A stretch of DNA of 64,000 nt from Edolisoma coerulescens (GCA_013397115.1 VWZW01001231.1:186001-250000); one strand, 5' to 3'; counted from the stretch's first letter, positions 26,233-39,424 are shown. A program made the numbers and translations. Notes: generated from the letters alone by a model not told the origin.

Positions 26233-26578
26233 CTAGAATAGAATCATTAAATTTGGAAAAGACCTCTAAGACCATCCAGTTCAACCTCCAACTGAATACA
26301 TAACACCTGCTAAACCGTATCACAAGGTGCCATGTCCATTCATTTTTTGAACACTTCCAAGTAACTCCACCACTTCCTTGGGGAGCCTGCTTCAATGCTT
26401 AACCATCCTTTCAATGAAGGAATCTTTCCCGATATCCAGCCTGAACCTCCCTTGGTGCAACATGAGTCCGTTTCCCTTTGTCCTTTTGCTAGTTGCTTGA
26501 GAGAAGAGGCCAACCCTCAACTGAACCCCAGCCTGGGCTGAGTCTTGTTGCTTAAAAGCTCCATGGGAGTGCAAGCAG
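26233..26578 (-). repeat. CR1 retrotransposon, 3' end (5'-truncated)
   Basis: On the minus strand the order is VGLFSQATSKRTKGNGLML, GRFRLDIGKDSFIERMVKH, then the 3' untranslated region whose complement 'gacctctaagaccatccagt' is visible on +, ending near 26233 at 'gaatagaatcatt'. Stops and frame shifts are present. Truncation is at about 26578, where a second, unrelated CR1 tail follows. Confidence 0.93.
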
Positions 26579-26585
26579 GTACCTT

Positions 26586-26622
26586 ACAGAATCATAGAAC
26601 AGTTTGGTTTGGAAGTGTTGCT
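26586..26622 (-). repeat. CR1 3'-tail remnant next to another CR1
   Basis: The plus strand reads 'acagaatcatagaacagttt' then 'ggtttggaag'. This is the complement of a CR1 3' terminus (octamer-like 'attctgtg/attctatg' repeats plus 'ccaaac'). Only about 37 bases remain. It sits directly beyond the 5'-truncation point of the CR1 at 26233-26578, so either one copy inserted next to the tail of another or an older copy was deleted. Confidence 0.65.
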
Positions 26623-28508
26623 CTCTTAGTCTTCTCCAAAGGACAGAACAGTGATTCCTACACTGATACAGCTGACAGCGACGAGTGGTGGGGAGAGACC
26701 CTGACAGGGTTCAGCCCACAAAGACCTTGGGTCCCTGTGTCTAATCACGTGTGGCTGAGCCCCGCTGCTCCCAGGGATGGTGACAGGAACAAATCTTTAC
26801 TGACGACATCCTTGCACACAGGTTAAACTTATGCATGTGCTAAGTTTGGGATGTCACTACCTCAGGAACACACCTGAGCAGAAATATTTCACTCTTAAAA
26901 GGAATTTTCAATCTATGTCCACTTTCTATGTGGGAGCTTCTTTCCTAAATCTCTCTGTCTCTTCCCCAAATTATTTATCTGTATACCAATCATTTTAGCA
27001 AATGCTTCACATGGAGCTATAATTTTTCCAATGGCTTTACACAAAGAAGTGCACGGCAGTAACAGTGGAGAACATGAAAATTAAGAGGGATAGTACTCTT
27101 GTCTTACAACAATACACTACAGAAGTCAGAAACTACCTCTAATGCTGCTTGAGCGTCCTCCTGAAGGCAGCATCCAATAAGACTGGTTATTCTTGGACGG
27201 TAGTACACTTTTTCCCTCATAATTTATTCATTGCAAAGTCTAATCCTCACACTGATAAGGCAATATACAATAAGCAGAAGAACATAATCATGTTTGAGGA
27301 CAAGAGTAAAAAGCATGCCCAAGCCATTTCCTGCTTTGTCACAAATGATTTCAACACTGTCTTGTTTTATTTCTTCCTGGAAGCTGAAAAAGAGTGTCTA
27401 ATGTTTCAACCAGAGAACTGTATTAAACATAGTCTTTTCTCTATCAGTAGTATTAGTCAAGGATGAATTTTATAGCCTGAAAACATGGATAAGATGGATT
27501 AAAAGGGAAAGAAATGGTGGGAAGAGCTCTGCTGTGCAGGGAATATGATAGAAAAAAGATGTATGATATTATTACAGTTTTCTTGTTCATGACTGAAGCT
27601 TCTATTAAACTAAACCACAACTAGAGCTATATTGACTGATGATGGAAAATGCCACTGGACTGGTGCTGCTCATGGAGGACTCTCCTAGAAACCTTCTCTG
27701 CACTGCAATGCACATGATTTTTGCAGGGCTCAAGCCACTCATGTTCATACAAATTTTGAAATTCTGTGCTCCACCTGTAACCACCTTTTTCAGCCCAGAA
27801 TCTGTTGTTATGATGTTTGGGGACAGGAAGGGGAGAAGTGGCCTCAGTTAAGGAATCAATGCCTTGGTTAGGAAGTTAGTGACTCTAGGAAATAGATCTC
27901 CCATTGGCATAGAAATCACAAGGCAAATGTCATATTTTCCATCCAGCACTGCCCCTATCATACGCTATGAGGGAGTGATCTTCCCATCCTTGCTCAAGTA
28001 TTTGGGTGATTTGTGTCAATATCTGGATTCTTTACAAGTAGATGCCTGAGCATAATGAAAAAATAGCATGAGGCAACTATCTCAGTGTTTTCATCCAGGA
28101 AGTTTCAGGAGTCTTTCATACACTGCAATTGAATGAACTTTCGGATTAAAGACCCATCTTCAGCTCTTTGATCTGGTGTGCATCAGTTAATTACTGAAGT
28201 CGAGCAGCTGCTATTTCCCAGAAGAAAAGAGAGGTTTTCTAACAACCAGACAGGTAAGAAGAAAAAAGTAGAACATGGAGATCAGTAAAGAGAATGAAAT
28301 AATATTGGGCAGTGAAACAGATACTATGAAATATAGAGTACACCACATCAGGGAATAGTGTGCAACATGTCAGAAAGGTCTTTGGAGGTCAAGCAGAGGA
28401 CGTTTCAGTTTCATTGTATAAAGCAAGACTGTCTTGAACAAAAGAATGGAATCAGCATTGCATGCATCCAAAGTTTATGTTATGCTCCTGATTCAAGTGA
28501 GATATGAC

Positions 28509-28547
28509 GAGAGGAGGGCAGGGGAGAGGAGAGGAGGGGAGGGGAGA
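28509..28547 (+). repeat. Homopurine G/A tract
   Basis: The tract is almost entirely G and A, with one C, and has several GGG/GGGG runs separated by 'aga' or 'a'. It could form triplex or G-quadruplex DNA. No gene or promoter is apparent nearby. Confidence 0.85.
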
Positions 28548-30763
28548 CTGAAGCAAAGGACAGGCCAAAGGATTATAAGCTGTCCTGAGGGCTTGAAAGG
28601 ATAAAAAAGAGCAAATAGATATGCATATAAAAATCTTAAGCAAATACCATCTTCATAAAATAAGAAAAACTGCCCTGGGAAATCACCTAACGTATCTCAC
28701 AGTTCTTAGCTAGTTTTGTAATTATCCACAGTCTTTGTTAATTGATCAGCATTTTGGCATCATCTGATACTGTCCAAGATTTGGTTCCAAATACAGCAGT
28801 GTATTTCACATACATGTAAAATTACATTTTATACTGAGATACTAAGCAGTTAAGCTTTTTTACTGATATTTTCTTACATGAGTGCTTCAGGTTAAATATG
28901 GGATTTTCCAGGGTTCGGAGCCTTAAGCAGGACTCACTGAATAAAAATTTTTATTTCATACATATATAAGGCAAGTAAAATGATCACAGTGAAATAAGGT
29001 CCCTTACATAAAAAAGATAAAAAAGAGGAAAAGATTGCGTTTTATTACTAATTTTTATTAGAAATAACTTGTTCCTAATTGAAGAATTGATTTCTACTCT
29101 CCATTGCATACACGTTGATTTTGAATTGCTTCTTATTTCAGTGAAGAATTTTTGAGTTGATCTTGTTCTTAGTGTTTTACAAAGTTGTTCTCTAGTAACT
29201 ATGTTTTAGTCATAAATATTTTTCACATTTTTTCCAATTATATTAGAAGCCTACATCCTTTAAGACAACTTTTCATTAAGCTATTTGACACATTTCACTA
29301 AATAGCAATGAAAATTTTAAAAGTGCAATTGTGACCTTAGAAATATATATCTATAGTATAGAACTGTGACAATTAATGCTAAGAGAAGAGTAGGAATATT
29401 GTGATATTGTTACAGAGAAGAAGACCATAAAATTGAGAGAAAAGACAAATCTGGGAGGCTGAGATAAACTTGCCATCCCAAGAATGAGAGAGATCATTTA
29501 TTCAGCTGAATTATTCAAGCACAGCCTGTCAGCTTCAAAATCCTACTTCTACAGCATGTTTTCCATACATGTACTAAACATCATGTTCCATATGAGAGAG
29601 ATTCCAATCACAATGACTGTAATTAAGTTACCATTACTAATTAAGATTATTACAAACCAAGAACACACAAGATGCTTGATTTTTAATTTTTTTTTTTCAC
29701 TTAAGGTGAAATAATTAGACTTTTTTGAGCTGTGACTGTTTTCCAAAATTTATATAAATGAGAAGAGTGGTAATTGTTAGATTGGGGTAAAAAATCTGCT
29801 GGAAGGAAAATAAAGTACTAAGGATGAGAAACAGGCACTGAGGAAAGTTTCCGTGGACTAGGGATATCAGTTTGTAGTACATGCCTAAGCAACTAAGTGG
29901 TCCTTATCACAGACCAAGCCCCCAGTGGGCTTGACTGTCTTCAAAAGAAATCAGAATTAATTTTCCTGTCTTAGAGAGCTGGGAAGAGATGAGAAAGGAG
30001 GGGAAAGAAAGAGAGATTGAAATAAAAGAGGAAGGATGTGTCTGACAACCAGCCAAGACAACGTGCCATGGGTTCTAAAACATTACAACAGAGGAGGAAT
30101 CAGGGGGGAAAACAGGAAACAGAGGGAAAACAAACATACACACCACACACCCCCAAAACACTTTTGCAGATACTTATAAGACTGTCACCAAATAAGGGCT
30201 GGAGGAAACACTCGAGTGCTAACATGAAAGTTTTGCAAAAGCGTTTTATAACTGGCATCGGAAAGGCAGTAGTCCATACGCCACTAGGAGGGCTTTGGAA
30301 GTAAAGTGAAATGCCCTAACATCAAATTAAAGGAATTAATGCCAACACAAATAAGAAAAGTGGATGGCAAGAATTGTTCCAATAAGTGATAAAAGCATTA
30401 ATGGAAGAGAAAAACAAAATTGGTAAGAGAAGAAGAAAGTAATAAATTTCCAGAGCCATAAGACAAAGCAAGTTCTCTCTTCTTAGAGGATAAAAGATCT
30501 CTCTCCACCAAAAACCTAAAAACGAGGTACTAAAATGGGACCAAATATTGGAGTAATGCACCCCAAAACTTTGGAGCATCATCCATCCTGCAGGGAAAGA
30601 CCTGGATCTACAGAGTCTACCAATCACCCTAAACAGTGATCTCAGGACTTCCCCGGGATCAGAAGGAAAGTTCCTGTCTGGGCTCAGGAGCTGCCTTGAG
30701 CGAGCAGCTGCTTTATCTCTGTGTCCTGTAAAGTGCTCCTCTGTGATGGTTGCCTGTAATTGC

Positions 30764-30844
30764 TGCTCTGGAAAGAGCTGCACGAGAGCTTGCGCAGCTC
30801 TGTACTGCTCTGCTTCTGTCTGAAGTGCTCTGGAAAGAGCACTT
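30764..30844. repeat. Two related short hairpins
   Basis: The 14-mer GCTCTGGAAAGAGC, itself an inverted repeat with a GGAA loop, occurs at 30765-30778 and again at 30827-30840. The second copy extends to a perfect 9-bp stem, AAGTGCTCT / AGAGCACTT, at 30823-30844 around the same GGAA loop. The origin is unknown. A single old repeat unit duplicated 62 bases apart is possible. Confidence 0.85.
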
Positions 30845-33800
30845 CCCTCATCTCTCATGCGACACAAAAGGCCACCTGCTCATCTTAATTCTCCTTACTT
30901 GCTTAAGGGGAGGAGTATGATAATAACCAAAACAAAAATAAACAGAGGAGATGTCCATGGGCTAAAGAAAGCACTTTCTGAGAATGAACTTTAGAAAAAT
31001 GCACAGAGAATCCAGGTCACTACAGACTAGTTAACTTTACATCAGTACCTTGACAAATATGGGTAGCAATGAATAGAAAAAAAACCCCCTCACTTTAACA
31101 GTATTCATTTTAGCTTGTAATCACACATAATATGTTAAGACAAAAACCCCTTCATAAAGACTAATGCAATTTCAGAGCTTGTTGGCAGTTACAGTTCAGT
31201 GTTTCTGGAGACTGAAAACCAGTCCAGCATGAATTGCATAACAAATGACTGCATCAAATCCACTCACCAGGCTTCAGAATCCAGGCACCAATCCTGAAAT
31301 TCAGAACAAAGTTCCACCCAGGCTGGTGAAACCATGGGCTGCCACGGAAAGAAGCACTCTCCCACCAGACTGCTCCCTAGCATCAGAAGTAGCAGCCATG
31401 CAACCGTGGCACCAGCTGGCTCAGCGACCTGCCTGGCAGGAGATTGATCTGCCAAAAGAAGGTTTTCGATCCAATCAGTTGGCTGAACTGACTCACTCTG
31501 CACTCACAGATTGCTCAGCCTGGTACAATGTGAGCCAGGGAAACAGATGAGATGGAGGAAGCGTGGGACTGCCCCTACTGAACACAGCCTCTACTCAAAC
31601 CATGTTATGTGCCAAGCCAAACCACACACTGAGATGTTCATAGGGGCCGGAGGGGGCAATACGTCAGTCTTTGCAACTACTTCATAACCAAGATTTATCT
31701 CAAAGAAAGTGCCATTTTCTTACTGTGACCATGACAGAGAGGTCTGCAGTCTAACAGCTGTCAGAAAGCATAGACTTCAGACCGGTATGGAGCTTCTGAA
31801 ATTGGAACCTAAATGCAGAGCACATATGTACTTCCACGCAGAAAATTTGTCAGACTACATCAAAAAAATTGATTTCACTTTAGGAGAATGTTCCAGCACA
31901 ATACTGCACACGAATCAACAAGCTTAGCAAATTTAGCTCATTGCAACTGAGGAACCTGCCATGTCTTCAAAGACAAGGTATTTTCACCAGCTGCACCTCC
32001 CTGAATGGAGAGGAAACACCTGCAGCATCCACAAGATACTCTGTACTATGTCTAGTGTCAGATATACCCGCCTGCCAATATTAAGCTATAATTAAGCTAT
32101 TTTGGATTTTCCTTATCAGCAGAATCCATCTTTGATTCAGGTACAAATCAAACACTTTATTATTCCTACCACTAAAAGACATCCATATGAAAAAAATATA
32201 TAGATGACTATAACAGATCATTAAAATATCACAGAAAAGCCAATTCAGATACAAATTTAGACTTTGCAGTACTGTGTACCTCTGATGACTAGCAATGTAT
32301 TAAACTAGTGAAAATTTATATACATGAGTGATAAAGATCCCCAAAAGAAAAAGGCTGAGAAAAAATATTAGAACCAAACAAAAATATATAGCCTAATGTG
32401 CTCCATTTCTCTGTCCCTTCTTCTTGGGTGTAAAGGGTGTGTTTCTGACACTTGCAGAGCATGCTTCCCAAATGGAAAATGGCTGCCAACAAATGAAATA
32501 TTGCAGCTGACACCATGAAAGTTTGGCTTTTTTTCTTTATACACTTAGGGGAGTTATCACACAAGCATTTGCCTCTGGCAACCCATTCCAATGCACATTG
32601 TGATAATGTCTCATTTGGACGCAGACTGGCAAAGGTTATGCATAGTTTACATAGAGACTGTCTCATATTTTCGAGGCCTGATCTTGGACGTGGTTAATTG
32701 AAAACATGGCTCCCTTTATTCATCATGCTTTGGTTGTCAGTCACCACCATATATTTCTCTACTGCTAGCCCTGCCTCCCTCTTTTCTAAATCCCACTGCT
32801 GCATGTTCTCCAAAGGGGAAGAGCCATGGAACAATGACCTGCTTGTACCTGGTTTACTCTGCTGTCCACTTTTTCTTAAAACAACTTATTTCACTCAGGA
32901 ACTTTGGTTTGCATGTCATGGAAATTGAATGACATGATTTGCAAATGAAGTAAATTATAAAGAGGACTTCAAATTAGCATACGCAATGTGATAGTCTTCT
33001 GCCTGTAATAGAAGGGGATTAATTCTGTGTTCTTAGAAGAAGTAGCTATTGGATTTTTTTCAAATCTAGAGGTGACAGTAGGATTATGCTGGAGTTTATC
33101 CCTTCCCAGATACCCTTTGCATTTCTCCCCATGCACTTCTCCATTAAGCAGACAATCCCCATGCTTCAGGCACAGGTTATCCATCACAGAGTTCTTCTAA
33201 GCATGTCCTCAAAATAAGGTTCCTCTGGCCTTGCCAGTCCTTCCCAAGGAACCAAAGCCAGCAGGGATGCTTACATGCCACCTGCCCGCTCTGTGAAGTG
33301 TCTGGGCATGAGAAACATTGTCTGCTAGAAGCATCCTTTACCTCACAGCACTGAGTCCCATTCCCAGCCTGAAGAAAGCCAGCTCATGCTTGCATGTACT
33401 GTAAACCACCTGTTCCATTTCTCATCCCCCTAGACCTCCTTCTCTAACACTTCAGCCTATCTATTGATATCCCGCATGATTTAAGACTCAAAGTCCACCT
33501 ACCTCCATTTTCTACCCCTTCCAAAGCTTTACAGTCTGGAAGAAGAACTGTCATAGATCTGCTTTGCAAACAAGTACTTCCCTCAGCTCCATCATTGCGA
33601 GACAGTAGTCTTTGAAACCAAAAGGAAGGATGTTTAAACAAAAGAAACTCTCTCTTTCACATTTCAGTACATTTGGATTTTATTAGAGAATTTTTAAGCC
33701 ATGTTTTATTTTAAAACTGAGATATTACTGACTGCTTAGTGGCACATATATAAATAGCACTAGTGAATGCATCAGAGCTCTGTAACTGCAAAAACATGGA

Positions 33801-35284
33801 AAATAATGATGTCCTCTCTCCTTCACCCGTGCTTTCCTATATAGTCACTGGTTTCCTATTACTGCAGTATTGCAGGAATCTGAGGGCATACAGCCAATAA
33901 CACTGTCAAAACAAACAAACAAAATAAATCCTGGCAGCAACATGTAGAGATGGAGGGGAAGAACAACATTCAAAAGCTACCCAAATGACAGTGTGTAAAA
34001 TATGTCAGAAATACCAAGAAAACAAAGACAACTCATGTGATAGATATAGAGGAAGCAAGGGTCCCTTGCATTTTATAGCTTCTTTCTTCCAGCTTCCAAT
34101 TTAGTGCACTGAGATTTCTGGATTATGTAACCTCTTCAGTGGTTGCACTTTGTAATGAATTAAATATAAAATGAATGACAGAATCAATATAGCCATTAAT
34201 GATGATAGTACAGGTCAGCAAAGAAACAGCATCCACTAAAAAGGACAGCACTGTCCTTTGTGAAGTAGTTGAGCAAGGCTTGAAATTATCAAAGCACTAA
34301 GTTTCAGAGTAAATAACCTCTCAAATGAGGTTCTCATATTTCACCTTGTCAAGATCATGAAGGAAGGCACACTTCCCTTCACATTTTTTAAGATTGTCTT
34401 TGCAGCAATAAGAGTCAAGAGACCATTTTCTCTTTAAACAAAAGTTCGGATTTCAGAATCAAATGTTATGGCAAAGGATAAATTTTGAAGATGTACAATT
34501 CTAGAAAATAGAAGATTTTTGCTAAATTATCTACCATGTTCATGCTAGGAAATCAGCACTGTTTTCAAAGTCTTAACACCTTCCTAGAAAAGATTATTTG
34601 AACATAGCTCTAATTATAAAATGGTACCAGGTCTTTATTACGCATGTTCCTAATTTGAGATACACATAAAATTCGCAAAGAAAATTATGAGCAGCTTTCC
34701 AAAAAGAACTGACTCTGTCTCCAGAGAGATATGTATATCTGCTAAACCTCAGACCAGATAGAGCTTTAGGACTGTAAAAATATGGATGCTTACTAAGTTT
34801 TTACTTAACAGCATGGCCAAGAAACAATGTTTCAAACAAAGTTCTAGCTATGGCCTGCCAGAAAAAATGAACTTTACTGCCTTCAAGCAACTGTGGCCTG
34901 GAAAGCAACACTAGCCAACATCTATCACAGTCAAATGTTTAAACAAAAACACATTATTCCTTTCTCAGATTTTCCTTCTTGCTACCCCTTATAAAGTTCA
35001 GTGTTCCAATTCTTGCAGCCTTTCCTCATAAAGCCCATGGTCCTAAATGACTATATGCTACTGAACCTCAAGCATGAGAATAAGTCATCACACGGGATGG
35101 AGTCATCTGTGTAATTAAGGTAAGGAGTACATGATGTTTTGAGGGCCATCCTTCTTGAAGAAGCACATTTCTTCATAATTTCACCAGATTTAACACATAT
35201 ATGGTGCCAGCATAAAGTCAGAAGTTGACACTTTCTCTTGCCCACCACTTCTCTTACATCTTAGTCATTGCCCTCTAGGGAGAT

Positions 35285-35815
35285 GTGCTGGTCTTCATTT
35301 CTGTGCTGATTGCTGTAAGCTTTGACTGGTATTACCAAAGCTGGAGCAGTTAGTGAAGAACTGCAGCCCATGGGATGGACCCACCCTGGAGTTCCTGAAG
35401 GACTGTGTCCTGTGGTAGGAACCCCGTGCTGGAGCAGGGGAAGAGTGGGAGGAGGAAGGAGCGGCAGAGATTAAATATTATGAACTGACCACAACCCCCA
35501 TTCCCCATCCCCCTGCACCAGCTGGGGGGTGGGAGAGGTAGAACACTTAAGAGTGAGCTGAGCCTGAGAAGGAGGAGGTGGGAAAAGTGATTTTCAGTCC
35601 TGTCTTTGTTTCTCACTGTCCTACTCTGTTTCTAACCAAGAGAACATTAAGTTAATCTTCCCCAAATTAAGCCTGTTTTGCCCATGATGGTTATCCGTGA
35701 GTTACCTCCCTCTCCTTATCTCAATACATGAGTTTATATTCTTCCCCCATCCTGTTGATGAGGAAGAGTGAGACAGCAGCTGGATGGGCATCTGGCAGCC
35801 AGCCAAGATCAAAAT
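35285..35815 (+). mobile_element. Solo LTR or LTR remnant of an endogenous retrovirus
   Basis: The stretch contains, in order, 'gtgctggtcttcatttctg', 'gcagttagtgaagaactgca', 'gaaggactgtgtcc', 'gctggagcaggggaagagtg', 'gaactgaccacaaccccca', 'ttgtttctcactgtcctact', 'cttccccaaattaagcctgt', 'tttgcccatgatggtta', 'ctccttatctcaatacatga' and a terminal 'catctggcagccagcca'. I recognise this series from an LTR that is common in neoavian genomes. In my recollection those LTRs have a poly(A) signal before 'ttccccaa'; in this copy no clear AATAAA is left there. No coding region flanks it, so it is probably a solo LTR. Boundaries are approximate, and I cannot give the library name. Confidence 0.7.
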
Positions 35816-38800
35816 TCCCCTTCCCTATAATAGCAATTAGTCCCCACCAGTGGAAATAAAAACCAAAAAAGTACCTGTATAACCGGTTAGAGATCACTTC
35901 CTCCAGCTCTCAGTGAATAGAAACTTGAGCATGTGGGCTGAACCATGGCCTGTCTGATGAGGGACCCACTCCTGCTCCTGCCTTTATCATTCAGAAGACA
36001 ATCCAAATTCAGCTGTGAGGAGGAGTATGGGACAGCACATTTCCAATTTGGTGGTTTTCCATGTTATCTTCATGTGGTGTTCACACTAACCAAACTGATT
36101 ATTACAAGCAGATGAATAGCAGTTATGTCCCAAGGAGGGCAAACAAATATTTTTCAGCAGGTGGAATATTTCACAGCAGCGGAAGGGTAACATTTTATGC
36201 AGATATGTTGCTGTAAATCACCAGTACTATCAGCAGTGCTTTGGTTGGTTTATTTCTTTAATATGAATGTATTGTTTTGAGAGGAATCTTAGGAAATATT
36301 TTAGGGAAAGGAAGAAATGGGTATCTAAAGATCCTTCCAGCTGAAAATCTACAAATCCTCTTTACAATCAAAGATGGGGTGAATAACAATATTAGGCATC
36401 GAAAGGTTTGGCTTGATAAAGTTGTTTCAAACTGAGCCATACCTTTTCTAGTCAAGGAGCTTCACTTCAAAGGATACTGGACTAACAGCATATTGCTGTA
36501 TACAGAATTTTTTCCCTTCCGTGGTTTTTTCCAAAGATGATTATAGAGTGGCATATGTGAGGGGGTACAAACTCCCTCCTGTTTTTGCTACCTTTAGCAA
36601 CAACCAGTCAGTTTCCACCAAATTTGACAGAGAGAGGAAGTCAAAAATCTACTAAGTTCCTACAGTGTTTTTGAAGACAAGAATCAGAGCAGAGCTGTTA
36701 CATTTGATCAGTACCCCCACTGAGAGAAAAGCTAAATGCTGAGTCTGGCTTTCAACACACAAAGAAGAATCCACTCATATCAAAGATATGATAACAGAGA
36801 TTAAATTGCCTTTATCCCCATTCAGAAAACTAGATTTCAACTCTAACAAGATGCGAGAGGATCGAACTACACTCCATATGACACATGCACATCCACACCC
36901 ACAAATACTCTTCGTAAACCAGGCTTCACAAGCTTCAGTATTCCTGAATGTATTTCAGGGCTAAAAACTAGTGTGGGTTTCTCTCCTTTCTTCAGCAACC
37001 GAGGCACCTTAAGCTCACTTAAAGAGCATTCTTTTTTGGATTGACCCCAGAAAGCTGGGGGACAACTTCAAAAACAAAAATATCAAGATGTCAGTCAGCA
37101 GTTCCTGGTTTATTTGGCTCACCTGACACAGCCTCAGTCTGCCCTAGGGAGAAAGTAAGTGGGTGTGTAAATGCAAAACATAACATTTCAAGTAATCTGT
37201 TTTGAGGCGTAACAGCATTTGCCGTACTTATTCAAAACCACAGATCATTTCCATGGAGAATACTACAAGACATAAAAGACAAATCACCCCACTGCATGCC
37301 AAAACCCTCTCCATCTCTGTAGTAAGGAACTGAAGAAGGGTGCAAGCACAGGGATACACACCCCAGGATGACCTGCACATATTCCCTCCTGTAAATGTTT
37401 AAGTAAGTAGGCAATTTTAATCTCAAACTGCACGCTGCCATGTGAAGACAGTTCCTTCTTCCATACAAAGCTGAAGCAGCTTAAAACAGGATTCAAAATC
37501 TGGTAATTTATGCCACTTTATGCATTTGCTGACAGGAATACAATTCTACAATTTTAAATTATTTCCTGGGGTCACTCCTGCACGTACCCATATAAAACAG
37601 TGTCGGTATTGGTCCCTTGTGCTGCAAGAGGGCATTAACACTACTACATCAAATGTCCAATGTCAACAAGTAAATCACAGAGAGGAGTTGACGAGCTGAA
37701 AATTGAACCTACCTTTCAGTACGGCTGGAAGACCGACAGGCTGGATGGTTACCATAGTAATCCTGTGGCAGCTTCAGATTTATTGCTTTGTACCGCACAG
37801 TTACAAAGGTTCTTCTGCTACCTTCTGCACTCTTTCCAGAGTCAAGAGGAATTCTATGATAAATGTCCACTACCCAAAGGATATATTCAAGGGGATGTAA
37901 TGCAGGAAAGCTGTACTTTAAATGCAAATTACATGCTTTTTGCCCCTTTTAGAATATTAAAGAGCGATTTCAAAGGAATGAAAACAAAGAACTCTGACCT
38001 CTGACACCATGATTCTTTGCACTACAGATCACAATTTTCTGTGGGACTGCCTACTGCATATTTAAGTAGCATGAAACTGAAAATGAGGTAATAAATTCCA
38101 CTAAAGATAGTCTGAGTAATGCATTGATTATGAAAATAAGCATACAACTGAGCAATTTCTGGAGCAGGCAGTCACAGGGTCTTGTTTGGTATATTTCTGT
38201 AACCATTAGAAATTAAATTATTTCATTATATTTAATTTATATCCCTTTACATTTTCAATAACACAAAAGGATATTGCTATGTGGAATAAATATGATGAAC
38301 CATTAGTATTCCAGGGTTCACACACTACACCATAAAGAGCGTACATTAACGTTACCAGATTGCATTAGATTTTAGTTTACCTCCATGATAGGCTTTAAAG
38401 GAAAACACTGATAATTTGCCTTTTATTACTACCCTAAATATTGCTTGCTGCTCTATTCAGCCACGACTTGAAAAAAGCAACTTCTTCTCTTGTTAGTAAA
38501 CATTGCAATTCATGAACTATTCCATTATATTTTACTGGATTTTTTATGTCCATAATTCTCTTTGATTGCACAGCAATAAAAGGCTGAGGGAATACAGGCT
38601 ATCTTTTCTACCAAGTGCAGAAGCACCATGCACTAATTTGTGTATTAGCAATTCCCATGTGAATACTACGTTATTGATTCTGCCATCTAAATTCCGCTAT
38701 ATGACAGGAAGGATGTTGTGTGTAGGATTAATAAAATTATTTCCTCAAGCAATATTTTTTAAAGCATTGATTGTGTACTTTCACTTCAGAAAAGCTTCTC

Positions 38801-39424
38801 ACAAATGTACGTTACAACGTGAAAACAAAATAGTTCTGTGGTGCAACATAGTAAATACAAATGAAGCTGTGCTGTGTGACACCAATTCTGCAATACGCCT
38901 GTGTATTAAAACGTCAGGCTAAAACTGCTTTTAAAACATAAAGGGAGATGCATACTTTATAGATGGCTCATGCAAAAGGACACAGCACTCATCTGATTAA
39001 TAGAACACATATTGACATTGTAAGGTATGCTGTCCCAAAGACAAACAGCATAAGGTTTACAGTCTGCTGTTTGCACCCATGCAGCCCAAATTTTGTGACC
39101 TTTGTACTGCAGAAACAGAGCCCCCCTTCAAGTGTTTGCTTTTAAAGACAAATTGAGAAAATGTTATCAGAAGCATCATCTCTTGCTTGTAAGATAAATA
39201 AAGGGGAGACTTCGGCTGGCTTATTGTATCACAGAAACACCAAGGCACACTTAGGTAGGGTTCTCTATAAGAGATAGTTACACAGGAGCAGATGCCATTT
39301 TTCATTAAATCTGGGCTGCCCATTCTGTCTTAATGGTGACCTCCTCTGAAACCACCCCGGTAGAAGAATCTGTTAGCTTTAAATCAAGTGTATTTTGAAA
39401 CAAATACAAGTGAAAAGAGAAGAA
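35816..39424. other. AT-rich non-coding stretch without a recognisable gene
   Basis: No supported gene. A plus-strand ATG frame of 114 codons (37660-38004) is noted elsewhere; it contains an RFX X-box-like site (37748-37761). The frame at 38566-38922 lacks an ATG at its start. The rest shows nothing I recognise. Confidence 0.65.

Larger units (their letters stand above)
26623..35284. other. AT-rich non-coding stretch without a recognisable gene
   Basis: No known family is seen. Two items are noted elsewhere: a minus-strand frame of 178 codons from an ATG at 30858, with a hairpin pair in it, and a POU-site cluster near 32900. A purine-rich tract lies at 28509-28547. The remainder is ordinary AT-rich DNA. 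Confidence 0.65.

Noticed and set aside
34990..35040. CR1-like word 'cagcctttcctcataaagcc'
   Set aside because: Only about 20 bases resemble CR1, with no flanking match.
38566..38922. 118-codon plus-strand frame
   Set aside because: It starts with TTG, has no recognisable domain, and lies in AT-rich DNA.
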